Source of the DNA: an uncultured Chthonomonas sp.
GTDB taxonomy: Bacteria > Armatimonadota > Chthonomonadetes > Chthonomonadales > CAJBBX01
Reading direction: 5' to 3'
DNA: 33,938 nucleotides
Assembly: GCA_903951425.1 (NCBI GenBank)
Contig: CAJBBX010000116.1
Location: 1 to 33,938 of the forward strand
Below the pieces are notes generated by a model. The model was not told the origin of the DNA, searched no databases, and worked only from the letters and a program-made list of their open reading frames with translations. The position numbers and the translations under genes were made by a program. Shown piece by piece: positions 16,485 through 24,871 of the stretch (within the stretch, counting starts at the first letter, position 1; every line of letters starts with the position of its first letter).

Positions 16485-18785
16485 ATGCTGAGCAGCGACC
16501 GCTTCCGGCTCTCACCCCGTCTGGCTACGCTACGACAGCGGCGTATGGAAACGCCGACGCAGCCGCTCCTGGCCTCTTGGCGAGACTACTACTTCCTCCG
16601 GGAATGGATCCGCGCGGACGGCGCCTCCCTGCCCGAGCGGTTCGGCCGGTCGCTGGCCGCAGTGATCTGCGAGACGCCGCCTGCGACCGATCCGGAGACC
16701 TCCCTGGCCGGAGAGCATGGAGGCGACCACAGCTATATCGGCTTCCGTTCACATCTCGGAGCCGATGTGGTTGATCGCGCCGTCGCGGCAGGCATGCCCG
16801 CCGGGGCCGTCGAGGAGATGCGCGGCTGGGTGGCTTCGCAGCCCTTCGCTTGGCAGTCTCTGGCCGGCGTGGCCGGCTGGCCGCCCGAGCTCCGCGAAGC
16901 CCAGGAACGGGCCATCGTGCAGGTCTGGGGCACCGACCTGAACCACAGTATCCGCGACTACGGCCGAGTACTCACCGAGGGTTTCTCGGGCATCCTCGTC
17001 CGCATCGACGCGAGCATCGCCGCGCAGAGCCCGGCCGATCCGCAATCGCCGCAACGGCTTGCAGCCCTCTGGGCATTCCGAGCCGTGGCCGACGCCGCTC
17101 AAGCGATGGGTCTCCGACACGTTGAAGCGTTGCGCGCCCAGGCGGCTGGGGCGCCCGACGAACCGACGCGAGTACGCCTGCAGGCCATGGCCGAGATCTG
17201 CGAGCGAGTGCCCGCGCAGCCGGCACGGACCTTCGCCGAGGCCGTGCAGTCGCTCTGGTTCGCGCACATGGTCACGGTGTGGGAGGACGGCGTCAACGCC
17301 AACGGGATCGGACGCATCGACCAGATCCTGTGGCCCTACCTGGAGGCCGACCTTGCCGCCGGGCGCACTACCCTCGCCGAGGCATCCGACCTGCTGGCGG
17401 AGCTATGGCTTAAGCTCTACATGCCCTACGACGTCCAGCAGATGATGGTGGGCGGTCAACACCCCGACGGCTCCGACGCCGTGAACCCGCTGAGCTACCT
17501 TGTGCTCGATGTGACCGAGGCGATGGACTTCGTGCGGTGCCTCTCGGCGCGCCTGCACAACGGCTCGCCACGCCCATTCGTCACACGGTGCCTTGACCTC
17601 GTGGCCCGGGGCGGAGGCATTCCGTTCTTCTTTAACGACGAAGCCTTGGTCCCGGCGCTGGTAGATCACGGCGTCCCGATCGAGGATGCGCGAGGGTACG
17701 CCGCCATCGGCTGCATCGAGATCACGGTGCCGGGCAAGGCCTCGCCCCACGCAGTAAGCCACTGGATCAACCTAGCCCGCGTGCTGGAGCTCACGCTGCA
17801 TGGCGGCCGCGACCCGCGCGACGGCCGCCAGATCGGCCCTGCGGGGCCCGACCTGCGCCAGTGCGCCTGCATGGACGACCTGGTGACGGCATTCAGGCGT
17901 CAACTCGAGCACTTCGCGGCGTGGTCTGTCTACGGCTCCAACTCGGCCGAGACCGCCCACCAGGCGCAGTACCGGCTCCCCTACCTCTCGATCCTGACGG
18001 ACGATTGCATCGGCCGCGGCATGGACATCATGGAGGGCGGCGCCCGGTACAACTACCACTCCAGCGCAGCCATGGGGGTCCCCAATGCGGCCGACAGCCT
18101 GGCAGCCCTGAACCAGCTGCTATACGTCGAGGGTTCGGCAACCGCTGACGCGATTCTGACGGCACTGGGCGCAGACTTCGAGGGCCACGAGGCGCTGCGC
18201 GGCCGGATGATGCGTTGCGCCCGGTACGGCAATGATGACCCGGCGCCGGACGCGATGGCCGCTCGGCTCGTGGGTATGTACTGCGACGTACTGGACGGGC
18301 ACCAGACCGTTCGAGGCGGGCGGTTCTTCACGCACCTCTTCACGTTCACGCTCATGCTCCCCATGGGCCGCGCCACCGGCGCCACACCCGACGGTCGTCG
18401 CGCCGGGGAACCCCTGGCCTACAGCGTTTCGCCGGGCCAGGGCCGAGATACGCACGGGCTCACCGCCGTGGTCCGCTCTCTGGCCGCCCTGCCCCACCAC
18501 CGTGTGGCCGCCAGCAGTTCGGCGATCCTGGAGCTGGACCCGGCACTGCTGGAGTCGGGCGGCATCGAGGCGTTCGCTGATCTGCTCATGGCGGCGGTCC
18601 GCATGCGGGTGGGCCAACTGCAGTTCAACGTCGTCAGCGCAGAGACGCTACGGGCAGCGCAGGAGGACCCGGGTCGGTACGCGAACCTCTGCGTGCGGGT
18701 GTCGGGCTTCAGCCAGCAGTTCCGCCTTCTCGACCGGGAAATGCAGGAGCATATCATCGCCCGGACCAAGCATGCGCGAGGCTGA
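16485..18785 (+). CDS. Glycyl radical enzyme (PFL-like dehydratase/lyase family)
   Basis: A 766-residue glycyl radical enzyme. The catalytic Cys410 lies in AAIGCIEITVPG, the family's G-C-x-E active-site loop. The radical-bearing glycine is Gly741 in CVRVSGFSQQF, 25 residues from the C-terminus as is usual (canonical RVxGY/F). Length fits the glycerol/diol dehydratase, choline-lyase and 'PFL2' side of the family. The substrate cannot be read from sequence; the usual stretch before GRxDQ is here GVNANGIGRIDQ. AGGAG lies 9 bases before ATG 16485. No radical-SAM activating enzyme, which is essential for function and often adjacent, is encoded in the window. The cobalt/nickel transporter begins 22 bases downstream, so they are probably co-transcribed. 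Activity implies anaerobic or microaerobic metabolism. Confidence 0.92.
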   Translation: MLSSDRFRLSPRLATLRQRRMETPTQPLLASWRDYYFLREWIRADGASLPERFGRSLAAVICETPPATDPETSLAGEHGGDHSYIGFRSHLGADVVDRAVAAGMPAGAVEEMRGWVASQPFAWQSLAGVAGWPPELREAQERAIVQVWGTDLNHSIRDYGRVLTEGFSGILVRIDASIAAQSPADPQSPQRLAALWAFRAVADAAQAMGLRHVEALRAQAAGAPDEPTRVRLQAMAEICERVPAQPARTFAEAVQSLWFAHMVTVWEDGVNANGIGRIDQILWPYLEADLAAGRTTLAEASDLLAELWLKLYMPYDVQQMMVGGQHPDGSDAVNPLSYLVLDVTEAMDFVRCLSARLHNGSPRPFVTRCLDLVARGGGIPFFFNDEALVPALVDHGVPIEDARGYAAIGCIEITVPGKASPHAVSHWINLARVLELTLHGGRDPRDGRQIGPAGPDLRQCACMDDLVTAFRRQLEHFAAWSVYGSNSAETAHQAQYRLPYLSILTDDCIGRGMDIMEGGARYNYHSSAAMGVPNAADSLAALNQLLYVEGSATADAILTALGADFEGHEALRGRMMRCARYGNDDPAPDAMAARLVGMYCDVLDGHQTVRGGRFFTHLFTFTLMLPMGRATGATPDGRRAGEPLAYSVSPGQGRDTHGLTAVVRSLAALPHHRVAASSSAILELDPALLESGGIEAFADLLMAAVRMRVGQLQFNVVSAETLRAAQEDPGRYANLCVRVSGFSQQFRLLDREMQEHIIARTKHARG

Positions 18786-18795
18786 CCGGTTGGGC

Positions 18796-18801
18796 AGGAG
18801 G
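18796..18801 (+). promoter_or_regulatory. Shine-Dalgarno AGGAGG deciding the TTG start of cbiMQ
   Basis: A perfect AGGAGG lies 6 bases before TTG 18808. The resulting N-terminus MHIPDAM is the conserved metal-binding start of CbiM, so the unusual TTG start is well supported. Confidence 0.85.
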
Positions 18802-18807
18802 CGCTGA

Positions 18808-20742
18808 TTGCACATCCCTGACGCGATGATCAGTCCATCCACATGCGCTGCCGCCGGCGCAGCAATGGCCCCTGCCTGGTGGTACTCGGCCAGGCGCCTG
18901 CGGCTCGATCTCGACACGCGGCAGGCCCCGTTCCTGGCCATGGCCTCGGCATTCTGCTTCGTGCTCCAGATGTTCAACGTACCCGTGATCGGCGGCACCA
19001 CCGCACACCCTGTAGGCGCTGTGATGGTGGCGATCCTCCTGGGTCCTTGGGCCGCCATCATGGCGGCCAGCGTGGCGTTGCTGGTGCAGGCGCTCTTCTT
19101 CGGCGACGGCGGCGTGCTGGCATGGGGCGCGAACAGCTTCACAATGGCCTTCGCCATGCCGCTGGTGGGCTATGCCGCCTACCGAGCCATCGCTGCTGGG
19201 CGTTGCTCCGCCCGCCGCCGGGCCGTGGCGGCCTTCGTGTCGGGCTACCTCGGCGCCAATATGGCCGCACTGCTGACGGCGATCCTTCTCGGCATCCAAC
19301 CCGCTGTGAGCCACGACGCGGCGGGCCGCGCGCTCTACTTCCCCTTCGACCTGCGCGTCACGGTTCCTGCACTGATGATCCCCCATCTGGCGGTGGTGGG
19401 TCTCATTGAGGGCGCGATCACCGCCTTCGCGCTCCGCTTCGCCCAGGCCGGAGGTCTGGTCGGCGATGAGGGATCGACTGAGGCCGGCTCCCATGTTAGC
19501 CTGAAGCCCGGTTGGATAGCGCTGGCCCTGCTGGTGGCGCTGGCGCCGCTGGGCCTGCTTGCCACCGGAGAAGCGTGGGGCGAGTGGGACCAGGCCACCT
19601 TGAGCAAGATGGCCGGCTACACGCCCAGCATGTACGCCCGAGTCGAGAAGCATGGATGGAAGGGCTTCAACCTGCTTCCGGACTACAACTCCGGGCGGGG
19701 CCCAGGAGCGTACATCGCCTCCGGGCTGGCCGGCGGCGCGGTGGCGCTGCTGCTGGGACTAGGTATGGCCGTAGCGCTGAAGCGCCGGCGGGCTCTGCCG
19801 CCTGATGGCGGCCCGAACCCGCCGACCGGCGGCGGGCCCAGCGCGGGCAAGCTGCCGGACTGGCTTCTGGCAGACCAGGGCGGCGACGACCCACCCGCGG
19901 CTGAACGGCGGCGCGGCGCCGACTTCGTGGAGCGGTCGCTGACGGGTATCTCGGGCGCGGGAGCTGACTCGCTCCGCCTCGAGGAGTGGTCGCGGCTCCC
20001 CGGGCCGATCCAGGCGCTGGACCCGCGGGCGAAGGTCGTCGGCCTGGGCCTGGTGCTGGTTGGCTGCGCCTGCGCCGGGTCATGGGCCTCCGTCGCGATC
20101 ATGGCCGCACTGGTAGCGGCCCTGAGCCTCCTTTCCGGTGCACCTCCGCTACGGATTTGGGCGCGCGCGGGCCTGGGCACCGCGATGTTCAGCGCTGCGG
20201 GCATCCTGCCGGCAGCCTTCAGCCTCGACCGAGGCGCTCCGGCCATGCTGGTCCTGCTCAGCGACCCCTATGTGTCGATCACGGCGCACGGACTGAGCTA
20301 CGTGGCGCTGGCGACCTCGCGCGTCTTGCTCTGCCTCGTGGGCGTCTCGGTAGTGGTCTCCTGCACGCGCTGGCAGCTCCTGCTGCGCGGCCTAGGGGCC
20401 CTTGGCGCCCCTCGCTCGCTGACGGTGGTGCTGGAAATGACCTACCGCTATACCGCCGTAATCCTCGCCACACTGCACGAAATGCTGACGGCCCGCCGCA
20501 GCAGGACGCCGGGAGCCACTCCACCCGGCAAGGGCAGGCAGTACCTGGGGGCGGTGGCCGCGGTTCTCATCTGGAAATCGCTGAAGCTGACCGACGACAT
20601 CCACGCCGCCATGGTCTCGCGTGGGTGGCGAGGCGACTTCGTCACAGGGGAGAAGCTGCGCCTGGCCCCGGCGGACTGGGCCTGGCTCGCCGGCGTCGGC
20701 GGCGTAACCACGGCGTCGCTGCTGCTGGGAACACAGCCGTGA
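18808..20742 (+). CDS. cbiMQ: Fused CbiM-CbiQ cobalt/nickel ECF transporter subunit
   Basis: A 644-residue fusion. Residues 1 to about 335 are CbiM, the substrate-binding membrane subunit: it begins MHIPDAMISP (N-terminal His is a metal ligand), has NVPVIGGTTAHPVGA, and ends with the periplasmic part (EWGEWDQ-like region, FNLLPDYN). A Pro/Gly-rich charged linker runs from about 335 to 395. Residues 400-644 are CbiQ, the ECF energy-coupling membrane subunit (IQALDPRAKVVGLG; later MVSRGWRGDF). CbiM and CbiQ are usually separate genes. Separate CbiN is not seen. The TTG start is set by a perfect AGGAGG site. Its stop overlaps cbiO. It imports Co2+ or Ni2+; which one cannot be told from sequence. 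Confidence 0.93.
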   Translation: MHIPDAMISPSTCAAAGAAMAPAWWYSARRLRLDLDTRQAPFLAMASAFCFVLQMFNVPVIGGTTAHPVGAVMVAILLGPWAAIMAASVALLVQALFFGDGGVLAWGANSFTMAFAMPLVGYAAYRAIAAGRCSARRRAVAAFVSGYLGANMAALLTAILLGIQPAVSHDAAGRALYFPFDLRVTVPALMIPHLAVVGLIEGAITAFALRFAQAGGLVGDEGSTEAGSHVSLKPGWIALALLVALAPLGLLATGEAWGEWDQATLSKMAGYTPSMYARVEKHGWKGFNLLPDYNSGRGPGAYIASGLAGGAVALLLGLGMAVALKRRRALPPDGGPNPPTGGGPSAGKLPDWLLADQGGDDPPAAERRRGADFVERSLTGISGAGADSLRLEEWSRLPGPIQALDPRAKVVGLGLVLVGCACAGSWASVAIMAALVAALSLLSGAPPLRIWARAGLGTAMFSAAGILPAAFSLDRGAPAMLVLLSDPYVSITAHGLSYVALATSRVLLCLVGVSVVVSCTRWQLLLRGLGALGAPRSLTVVLEMTYRYTAVILATLHEMLTARRSRTPGATPPGKGRQYLGAVAAVLIWKSLKLTDDIHAAMVSRGWRGDFVTGEKLRLAPADWAWLAGVGGVTTASLLLGTQP

Positions 20743-21575
20743 CCCCGGCCAACGAACCGGCATTCGCCCTCCAAGGCGTCTCCTACGCCTACGCCCAGGG
20801 CCCTGCGGCGCTCTGCGGGGTTACGTTCGGGATTGGCCGCGGCGAAACCGTGATGCTACTGGGAGCCAACGGAGCGGGAAAGTCCACACTGCTCCGCCTG
20901 ATGGACGTCCTGATGCCCCCGACGGAGGGCCGCATCCTCGCCTTCGGGCGCGAGGTTTCACCGGACCTCTTGCGCGACGCCGCCCTGTCGCGCTGGTTCC
21001 GAAGCCGCGTCGGTTTCGTATTTCAGGACGCCGATGCGCAGCTCTTCTCCCCCACCGTGGAGGAGGAGCTGATGTTCGGCCCGCTCCACATCGGCCTGAC
21101 CGCCGGAGAAGCGCGCCGCAGGGCGTACGAACTGGCCGCATCGTTTGATATTGAGCGGCTCATGGATCGCGCCCCGTTCCGGCTGTCCGGCGGCGAGAAG
21201 CGAAGAGTGGCCCTGGCTTGTACGCTGGCCGTGAACCCAAGTGTCATACTAATGGATGAACCGACGACCGGGCTTGATCCCAAGAGCGAGAGCTGGCTCA
21301 TCGACATGCTGCACCAACTGGCGTCTGCGGGCAAGACGATCGTGGCCGCCACGCATAGCCTCCACCTGGCCGCCGAGGTGGCCGACCGAGCCATCGTACT
21401 CGGGCAGGGCAGCGGCCTCGTTGCTGACGGGGCGGCTGGAGCCATACTTGACGATCTGGAGCTGCTGGAGCGCGCGAACCTGATCCATACGCATGCTCAC
21501 GCTCACGACGATGACAGCCATGCCCACCCGCACACACACGCGGGCATTCACACGCATAGCGAGGATGGACGCTGA
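20739..21575 (+). CDS. cbiO: Cobalt/nickel ECF transporter ATPase with His-rich tail
   Basis: A 278-residue ATPase of the ECF type. It has Walker A GANGAGKST (Lys48), Q-loop VGFVFQDADAQLFSPTVEEE, signature LSGGEKRRVALA, Walker B VILMDEPTTGLD and switch ATHSLH. The last ~29 residues are exceptional: ten histidines in HTHAHAH, SHAHPHTH and GIHTH blocks with acidic residues, a likely Ni/Co/Zn-binding tail. GTG 20739 overlaps the cbiMQ stop (GTGA); the frame also runs upstream, but that part is a shadow of cbiMQ. The next gene starts on the last base of the stop codon. Confidence 0.94.
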   Translation: MTPANEPAFALQGVSYAYAQGPAALCGVTFGIGRGETVMLLGANGAGKSTLLRLMDVLMPPTEGRILAFGREVSPDLLRDAALSRWFRSRVGFVFQDADAQLFSPTVEEELMFGPLHIGLTAGEARRRAYELAASFDIERLMDRAPFRLSGGEKRRVALACTLAVNPSVILMDEPTTGLDPKSESWLIDMLHQLASAGKTIVAATHSLHLAAEVADRAIVLGQGSGLVADGAAGAILDDLELLERANLIHTHAHAHDDDSHAHPHTHAGIHTHSEDGR

Positions 21576-21883
21576 TGGCAGGCTCCGGCCTGAACCGCAC
21601 ACAACAGACGCTAGGGGTGCTGGCGTTCGTGATCGGCATCGGGGTGATCGGCATCGTGCTTAAGATCGCCTTCGGGATGCTGGCTGACCCCAAGGCGGGC
21701 ATCCCCGATGCCGGCGGCGCTTCAGCCGCCTCCGCCATGGCGCTGGGCTCCGCCTTCGTGCGGCTCCTCACACGCCTGGCGATCCTGCTGCTGGCCTGCC
21801 TCTGCGGCTCCATGGTGGCGGGGAAGGGCGTCCAACTGCTGCTGTCCGGCGACCGCGGTAGCCGTCCCGGACCGACGCCCTAA
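21575..21883 (+). CDS. Small two-helix membrane protein after cbiO
   Basis: A 102-residue protein with two strong hydrophobic segments (about residues 12-36 and 62-91) joined by a short Gly/Ala/Ser-rich loop. I do not recognise the family. It starts in the TGATG overlap with cbiO, so it belongs to the transporter operon and may be an accessory subunit taking the place of CbiN, although it lacks obvious CbiN motifs. Its stop codon overlaps the stop of the convergent gpsA by two bases. Confidence 0.65.
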   Translation: MAGSGLNRTQQTLGVLAFVIGIGVIGIVLKIAFGMLADPKAGIPDAGGASAASAMALGSAFVRLLTRLAILLLACLCGSMVAGKGVQLLLSGDRGSRPGPTP

Positions 21884-22893
21884 CCCTCGGCCCTGGGCGG
21901 CCTCAGCATCAGTTCCTCGACGGCGTGGTCAACCGCCATCTCCTCGAACAGCAGGCCGTACATGGAGCGGGTGATGGGCATCTCGGCGCCCATGCTGCCC
22001 GCCAGTCGCCACATGGCCCGTGTGGTCGGCACTCCCTCGGCGACCTGGCCTATGTCAGACAGCACGTCGGCCAACGCGCGCCCCTTGCCCAGCCCTACGC
22101 CGACCCGGTAGTTTCTCGAGAGCTTGCTTCCGCCCGTGGCGATCAGGTCGCCTACGCCGGCGAGGCCCAGGAACGTGCTCTGCTTCGCCCCGAGCGCCAG
22201 GCCCAGGCGCGTGATTTCGGCCAACCCGCGCGTCATAAGCGCGGCCCGCGTATTGTCGCCATAGCCTCGCCCCTCGCAGACGCCGCACCCGATGGCGATC
22301 ACGTTCTTCATGGCCCCGGCCAGTTCGACGCCGACCACGTCATCCGACGAGTAGACGCGGAACGTCGGGCCCATGAAGAGCGCGCGGCAGCGCTCCGCCA
22401 ACGCGGATGTCTGGCAGGCTGCCACCGTGGCGGACGGGTGCCCCATGGCGACTTCCATCGCCAGGTTCGGCCCGGAGATCACGGCAACGCGATGCGATGA
22501 GCCTTCCGTGTCCCATGCGCCGTCGAGGGAGCGGCCGATCACCTGCGACATGCGCAGGCCGCCCACCTCGGTCAGGCCCTTCGAGGCGCTGACGAGGAGG
22601 GCGTCGCGCGGGACCAGGGGCGCCGCCAGCCGGCAGGCCTCCTCCATCCCTGCGCTGGGGATGGCGAGGACCACCGCCTCGGCCCCCTTGAGCGCGGCGG
22701 CAAGGTCGGTATGGACCGCCACTGCCGGACCGAGGTCGATGCCGGGCAGGTAGCGCCGGTTCTGCCGATCGCCGGCGATGGCGCGAGCCAAGTCGATATC
22801 CCGCGACCAGAGCGTCACCGGGTGGTGATGCTGCAGGATCGAGGCCAGGGCGGTGCCCCAGCTACCCGCACCCAGGATCGTCACCCGGCTCAT
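21880..22893 (-). CDS. gpsA: NAD(P)-dependent glycerol-3-phosphate dehydrogenase
   Basis: GpsA converts dihydroxyacetone phosphate to sn-glycerol-3-phosphate for phospholipid synthesis. The 337-residue protein begins with the Rossmann loop GAGSWGTAL, followed by VLAIPSAGM, SASKGL, SGPNLAMEVA and the catalytic-region GAMKNVIAIG. C-terminal landmarks GLAGVGDLIATGGSKLSRNY and EGVPTT are present. ATG 22893 gives the family's standard start; a longer frame from 22950 would overlap the upstream gene. It follows the M42 peptidase by 19 bases in the same direction. Confidence 0.96.
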   Translation of the reverse strand: MSRVTILGAGSWGTALASILQHHHPVTLWSRDIDLARAIAGDRQNRRYLPGIDLGPAVAVHTDLAAALKGAEAVVLAIPSAGMEEACRLAAPLVPRDALLVSASKGLTEVGGLRMSQVIGRSLDGAWDTEGSSHRVAVISGPNLAMEVAMGHPSATVAACQTSALAERCRALFMGPTFRVYSSDDVVGVELAGAMKNVIAIGCGVCEGRGYGDNTRAALMTRGLAEITRLGLALGAKQSTFLGLAGVGDLIATGGSKLSRNYRVGVGLGKGRALADVLSDIGQVAEGVPTTRAMWRLAGSMGAEMPITRSMYGLLFEEMAVDHAVEELMLRPPRAEG

Positions 22894-22912
22894 GTGCGCC
22901 CGTCCACGATCA

Positions 22913-23983
22913 TCAGCCCAGGTCCGCCTCGAAGCCGTAGCGCCCTTCATGGGCGTGCCGCAGGTAGACGGAAAGGAGCTGGATCGCGGCCTCGATGTCC
23001 TTCAGGCAGGCCATCTCGTTCACCGTGTGCACGTAGCGCGACGGGATGGAGAGGGTAATGCTCGCGACCGGTCCGCGCGACCGCTGGATCGCACCGGCGT
23101 CCGTGCCGCCCCTGGGCAGGATCTCCATCTGGTGGCTGATGCTGTTGGCCTCGGCCAGGTCGCGGAAGTGGCGAACCAGCCGCGGGTTACAGATCAGCGA
23201 CGAGTCCAGGATTTTGATGCCCACGCCGGATCCTAGCCGCGTGACAGCGTCGTAGTCGGCGGGACCCGGGTAGTCGTTGGCCAACGTGGTGTCGATCGCC
23301 ACACCGACCGTCGGCTGCAGGTCGTGCGCGGCAACCAGGGCGCCGCGTGTGCCGACCTCTTCCTGCGTGGTGGCCACGGCGAGCACCTCGGCCTCGTGGT
23401 CGCCCACGGCGCGAAGGGCCTCGAGCATGACGAAGACGGCGACGCGGGCGTCCAAGGTCTTGCTCATCACGTTCCCACCGACGATCTCGGCCGTGCGCGC
23501 CATGGTCACTGGGTCGCCGATCTCGAGGCGGGTCTTGACCTCATCGGCGGGCATGCCCAGATCGATGAAGAGCTCGTCGATGGTCGGCGGCTTGTTGGCG
23601 TCTTCGGGCTTCTGCATGTGAATCGGCTTCGCGCCGGGCATCACCGCGCCGAGGAGGCTCTCACCGGACCGCGTGTGGACGTAGACGCGCTGCGAGACGA
23701 CATTGCGCGGGTCCCAGCCACCCATGGGCAGGATGCGGACGAAGCCCTTGTCATCGATGTGCTTCACCATGAAGCCGATCTCGTCCATATGCGCGGCAAG
23801 CATGACGCGGCAGGAGGAGCGGCCCGGACGCCGGCCGATGACGTTGCCCAACGCATCGACGGTGATCTCGCTAACCAGCGGTCGCATGGCGTCAGCCACC
23901 AGGCGGCGGATCGGTTCCTCACGCCCGGGAATGCCAGGCGTCTCGCAGAGCTGCTTCAGCAGTCCGAAGTTGATGTCAGCCAT
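22913..23983 (-). CDS. M42 family metallo-aminopeptidase
   Basis: A 356-residue co-catalytic metallopeptidase of the M42 (glutamyl aminopeptidase/'endoglucanase M') family. Metal-ligand and catalytic landmarks are AAHMDEIGF, SKTLDARVAVF, TTQEEVGTRGA (catalytic Glu and metal Glu), IDTTLANDYPG and IPSRYVHTVNE. These cytosolic enzymes usually assemble into dodecameric shells and trim peptides. A purine-rich GAGGGGGAGGAG tract precedes ATG 23983. It is between sigH upstream and gpsA downstream, all in one direction. Confidence 0.93.
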   Translation of the reverse strand: MADINFGLLKQLCETPGIPGREEPIRRLVADAMRPLVSEITVDALGNVIGRRPGRSSCRVMLAAHMDEIGFMVKHIDDKGFVRILPMGGWDPRNVVSQRVYVHTRSGESLLGAVMPGAKPIHMQKPEDANKPPTIDELFIDLGMPADEVKTRLEIGDPVTMARTAEIVGGNVMSKTLDARVAVFVMLEALRAVGDHEAEVLAVATTQEEVGTRGALVAAHDLQPTVGVAIDTTLANDYPGPADYDAVTRLGSGVGIKILDSSLICNPRLVRHFRDLAEANSISHQMEILPRGGTDAGAIQRSRGPVASITLSIPSRYVHTVNEMACLKDIEAAIQLLSVYLRHAHEGRYGFEADLG

Positions 23984-24006
23984 CTCCTCCCCCTCTCACA
24001 GTCGTA

Positions 24007-24030
24007 CGCCCCGCCGCAAAGGGCGGGGCG
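24007..24030 (-). terminator. GC-rich hairpin between sigH and the M42 gene
   Basis: A perfect 9-bp stem (CGCCCCGCC/GGCGGGGCG) closes a 6-base loop downstream of sigH on the minus strand. No U-tract follows, so it is either a weak terminator or a processing/attenuation hairpin within the sigH-M42-gpsA run. Confidence 0.4.
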
Positions 24031-24062
24031 CTCTCGCCGCATCAAATGTGGCAAAGCCAGGC

Positions 24063-24764
24063 TCACCTGGCGTGGTTCACCAGCAGCTCGCTCAGGTTGG
24101 CCAGGCCAAGGGGCACGCACGAGACCTTGCGCTTGATTCTGGCCAGGGCATTATCAACGGACTTCGTCTTGCACTGAAGCTCCACGGCGATCTCGCGATA
24201 GGACTTGCCGATCTGGTACCCGGCCAACACGCGCCACTCGAAGTCGCTGAGCATATGCTGAAGCATCTGGTGGAGCCGGCGCGTATCCTCGACCTGGAGG
24301 ACGATGCCCTCGGGATCCGGTGAACTGGTCGAACAGAGGACGTCGGCCAAGGACCAGTCGGGCCCGCTGTCGTCGGAGGATGTCTCCAACGGGAGCGATG
24401 TGTTGAGCGGCATCTGCTTCTGCCGCGTCGCCGTCTTGATCGCGGTGATGATGTGCCGCTGTATGCAGACCTTCGCGAAAGCCGGGAAGGAGATCGCGCG
24501 GTCGCAACTGAAATCTACCACAGCCTGCCAGAGGCCGATCATTCCGACCTGGAGGAGGTCCTCCTTCTCGGCGCCGACCAAGAAGTAGGACTTGACCTTG
24601 GTCCGTACCAGGTTGCGGTACTTGTAGAGCAAGTACTCCGCTGCCAGTTCTTCGCCGCGCTGGGCCCTGGCGACGATCTCGCGATCCGACATATCGAGGT
24701 AACGGGAGTGCGCGGGTCTGAGTTGCTGCTGCAGGTCAAGGTCCACACGGATCTCCGTACTCAC
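24063..24764 (-). CDS. sigH: SigH-type RNA polymerase sigma factor
   Basis: A 233-residue sigma-70-family factor of the SigH (sigma-30) type. Region 2 is very close to the Firmicutes pattern: EYLLYKYRNLVRTKVKSYF, then GAEKEDLLQVGMIGLWQAV, then SFPAFAKVCIQRHIITAIK and ATRQKQMPLN. Region 4 has the helix-turn-helix SYREIAVELQCKTKSVDNAL. In Bacillus, SigH drives entry into sporulation and competence; relatives occur in non-spore-formers with other stationary-phase roles. Start GTG 24764 fits the family N-terminus, though the Shine-Dalgarno site is poor. A good housekeeping promoter lies upstream. No sporulation genes are in the window. Confidence 0.93.
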   Translation of the reverse strand: MSTEIRVDLDLQQQLRPAHSRYLDMSDREIVARAQRGEELAAEYLLYKYRNLVRTKVKSYFLVGAEKEDLLQVGMIGLWQAVVDFSCDRAISFPAFAKVCIQRHIITAIKTATRQKQMPLNTSLPLETSSDDSGPDWSLADVLCSTSSPDPEGIVLQVEDTRRLHQMLQHMLSDFEWRVLAGYQIGKSYREIAVELQCKTKSVDNALARIKRKVSCVPLGLANLSELLVNHAR

Positions 24765-24841
24765 ATTGTCGACCGGTTTGGGCTACGCACGACCTTCATT
24801 GGTCTGCCGCCCGAAAGTCGCCGGGTCGTCGTTGCGGGTCA

Positions 24842-24871
24842 TTATACTTGAGCCGTGCATCGCTTAGCAAC
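24842..24871 (-). promoter_or_regulatory. Sigma-70/A promoter of sigH
   Basis: On the minus strand a -35 TTGCTA (24866-24871) is followed after 18 bases by a perfect -10 TATAAT (24842-24847). Transcription would start near 24835, giving a leader of about 70 bases before GTG 24764. Confidence 0.75.

Noticed and set aside
18786-18807. Cobalamin or NiCo riboswitch ahead of cbiMQ
   Set aside because: Only 22 bases separate the genes, too few for either riboswitch, and no conserved box is present.
19986-20738. N-terminal extension of cbiO
   Set aside because: This part lies in a shadow frame of cbiMQ; homology begins exactly after GTG 20739.
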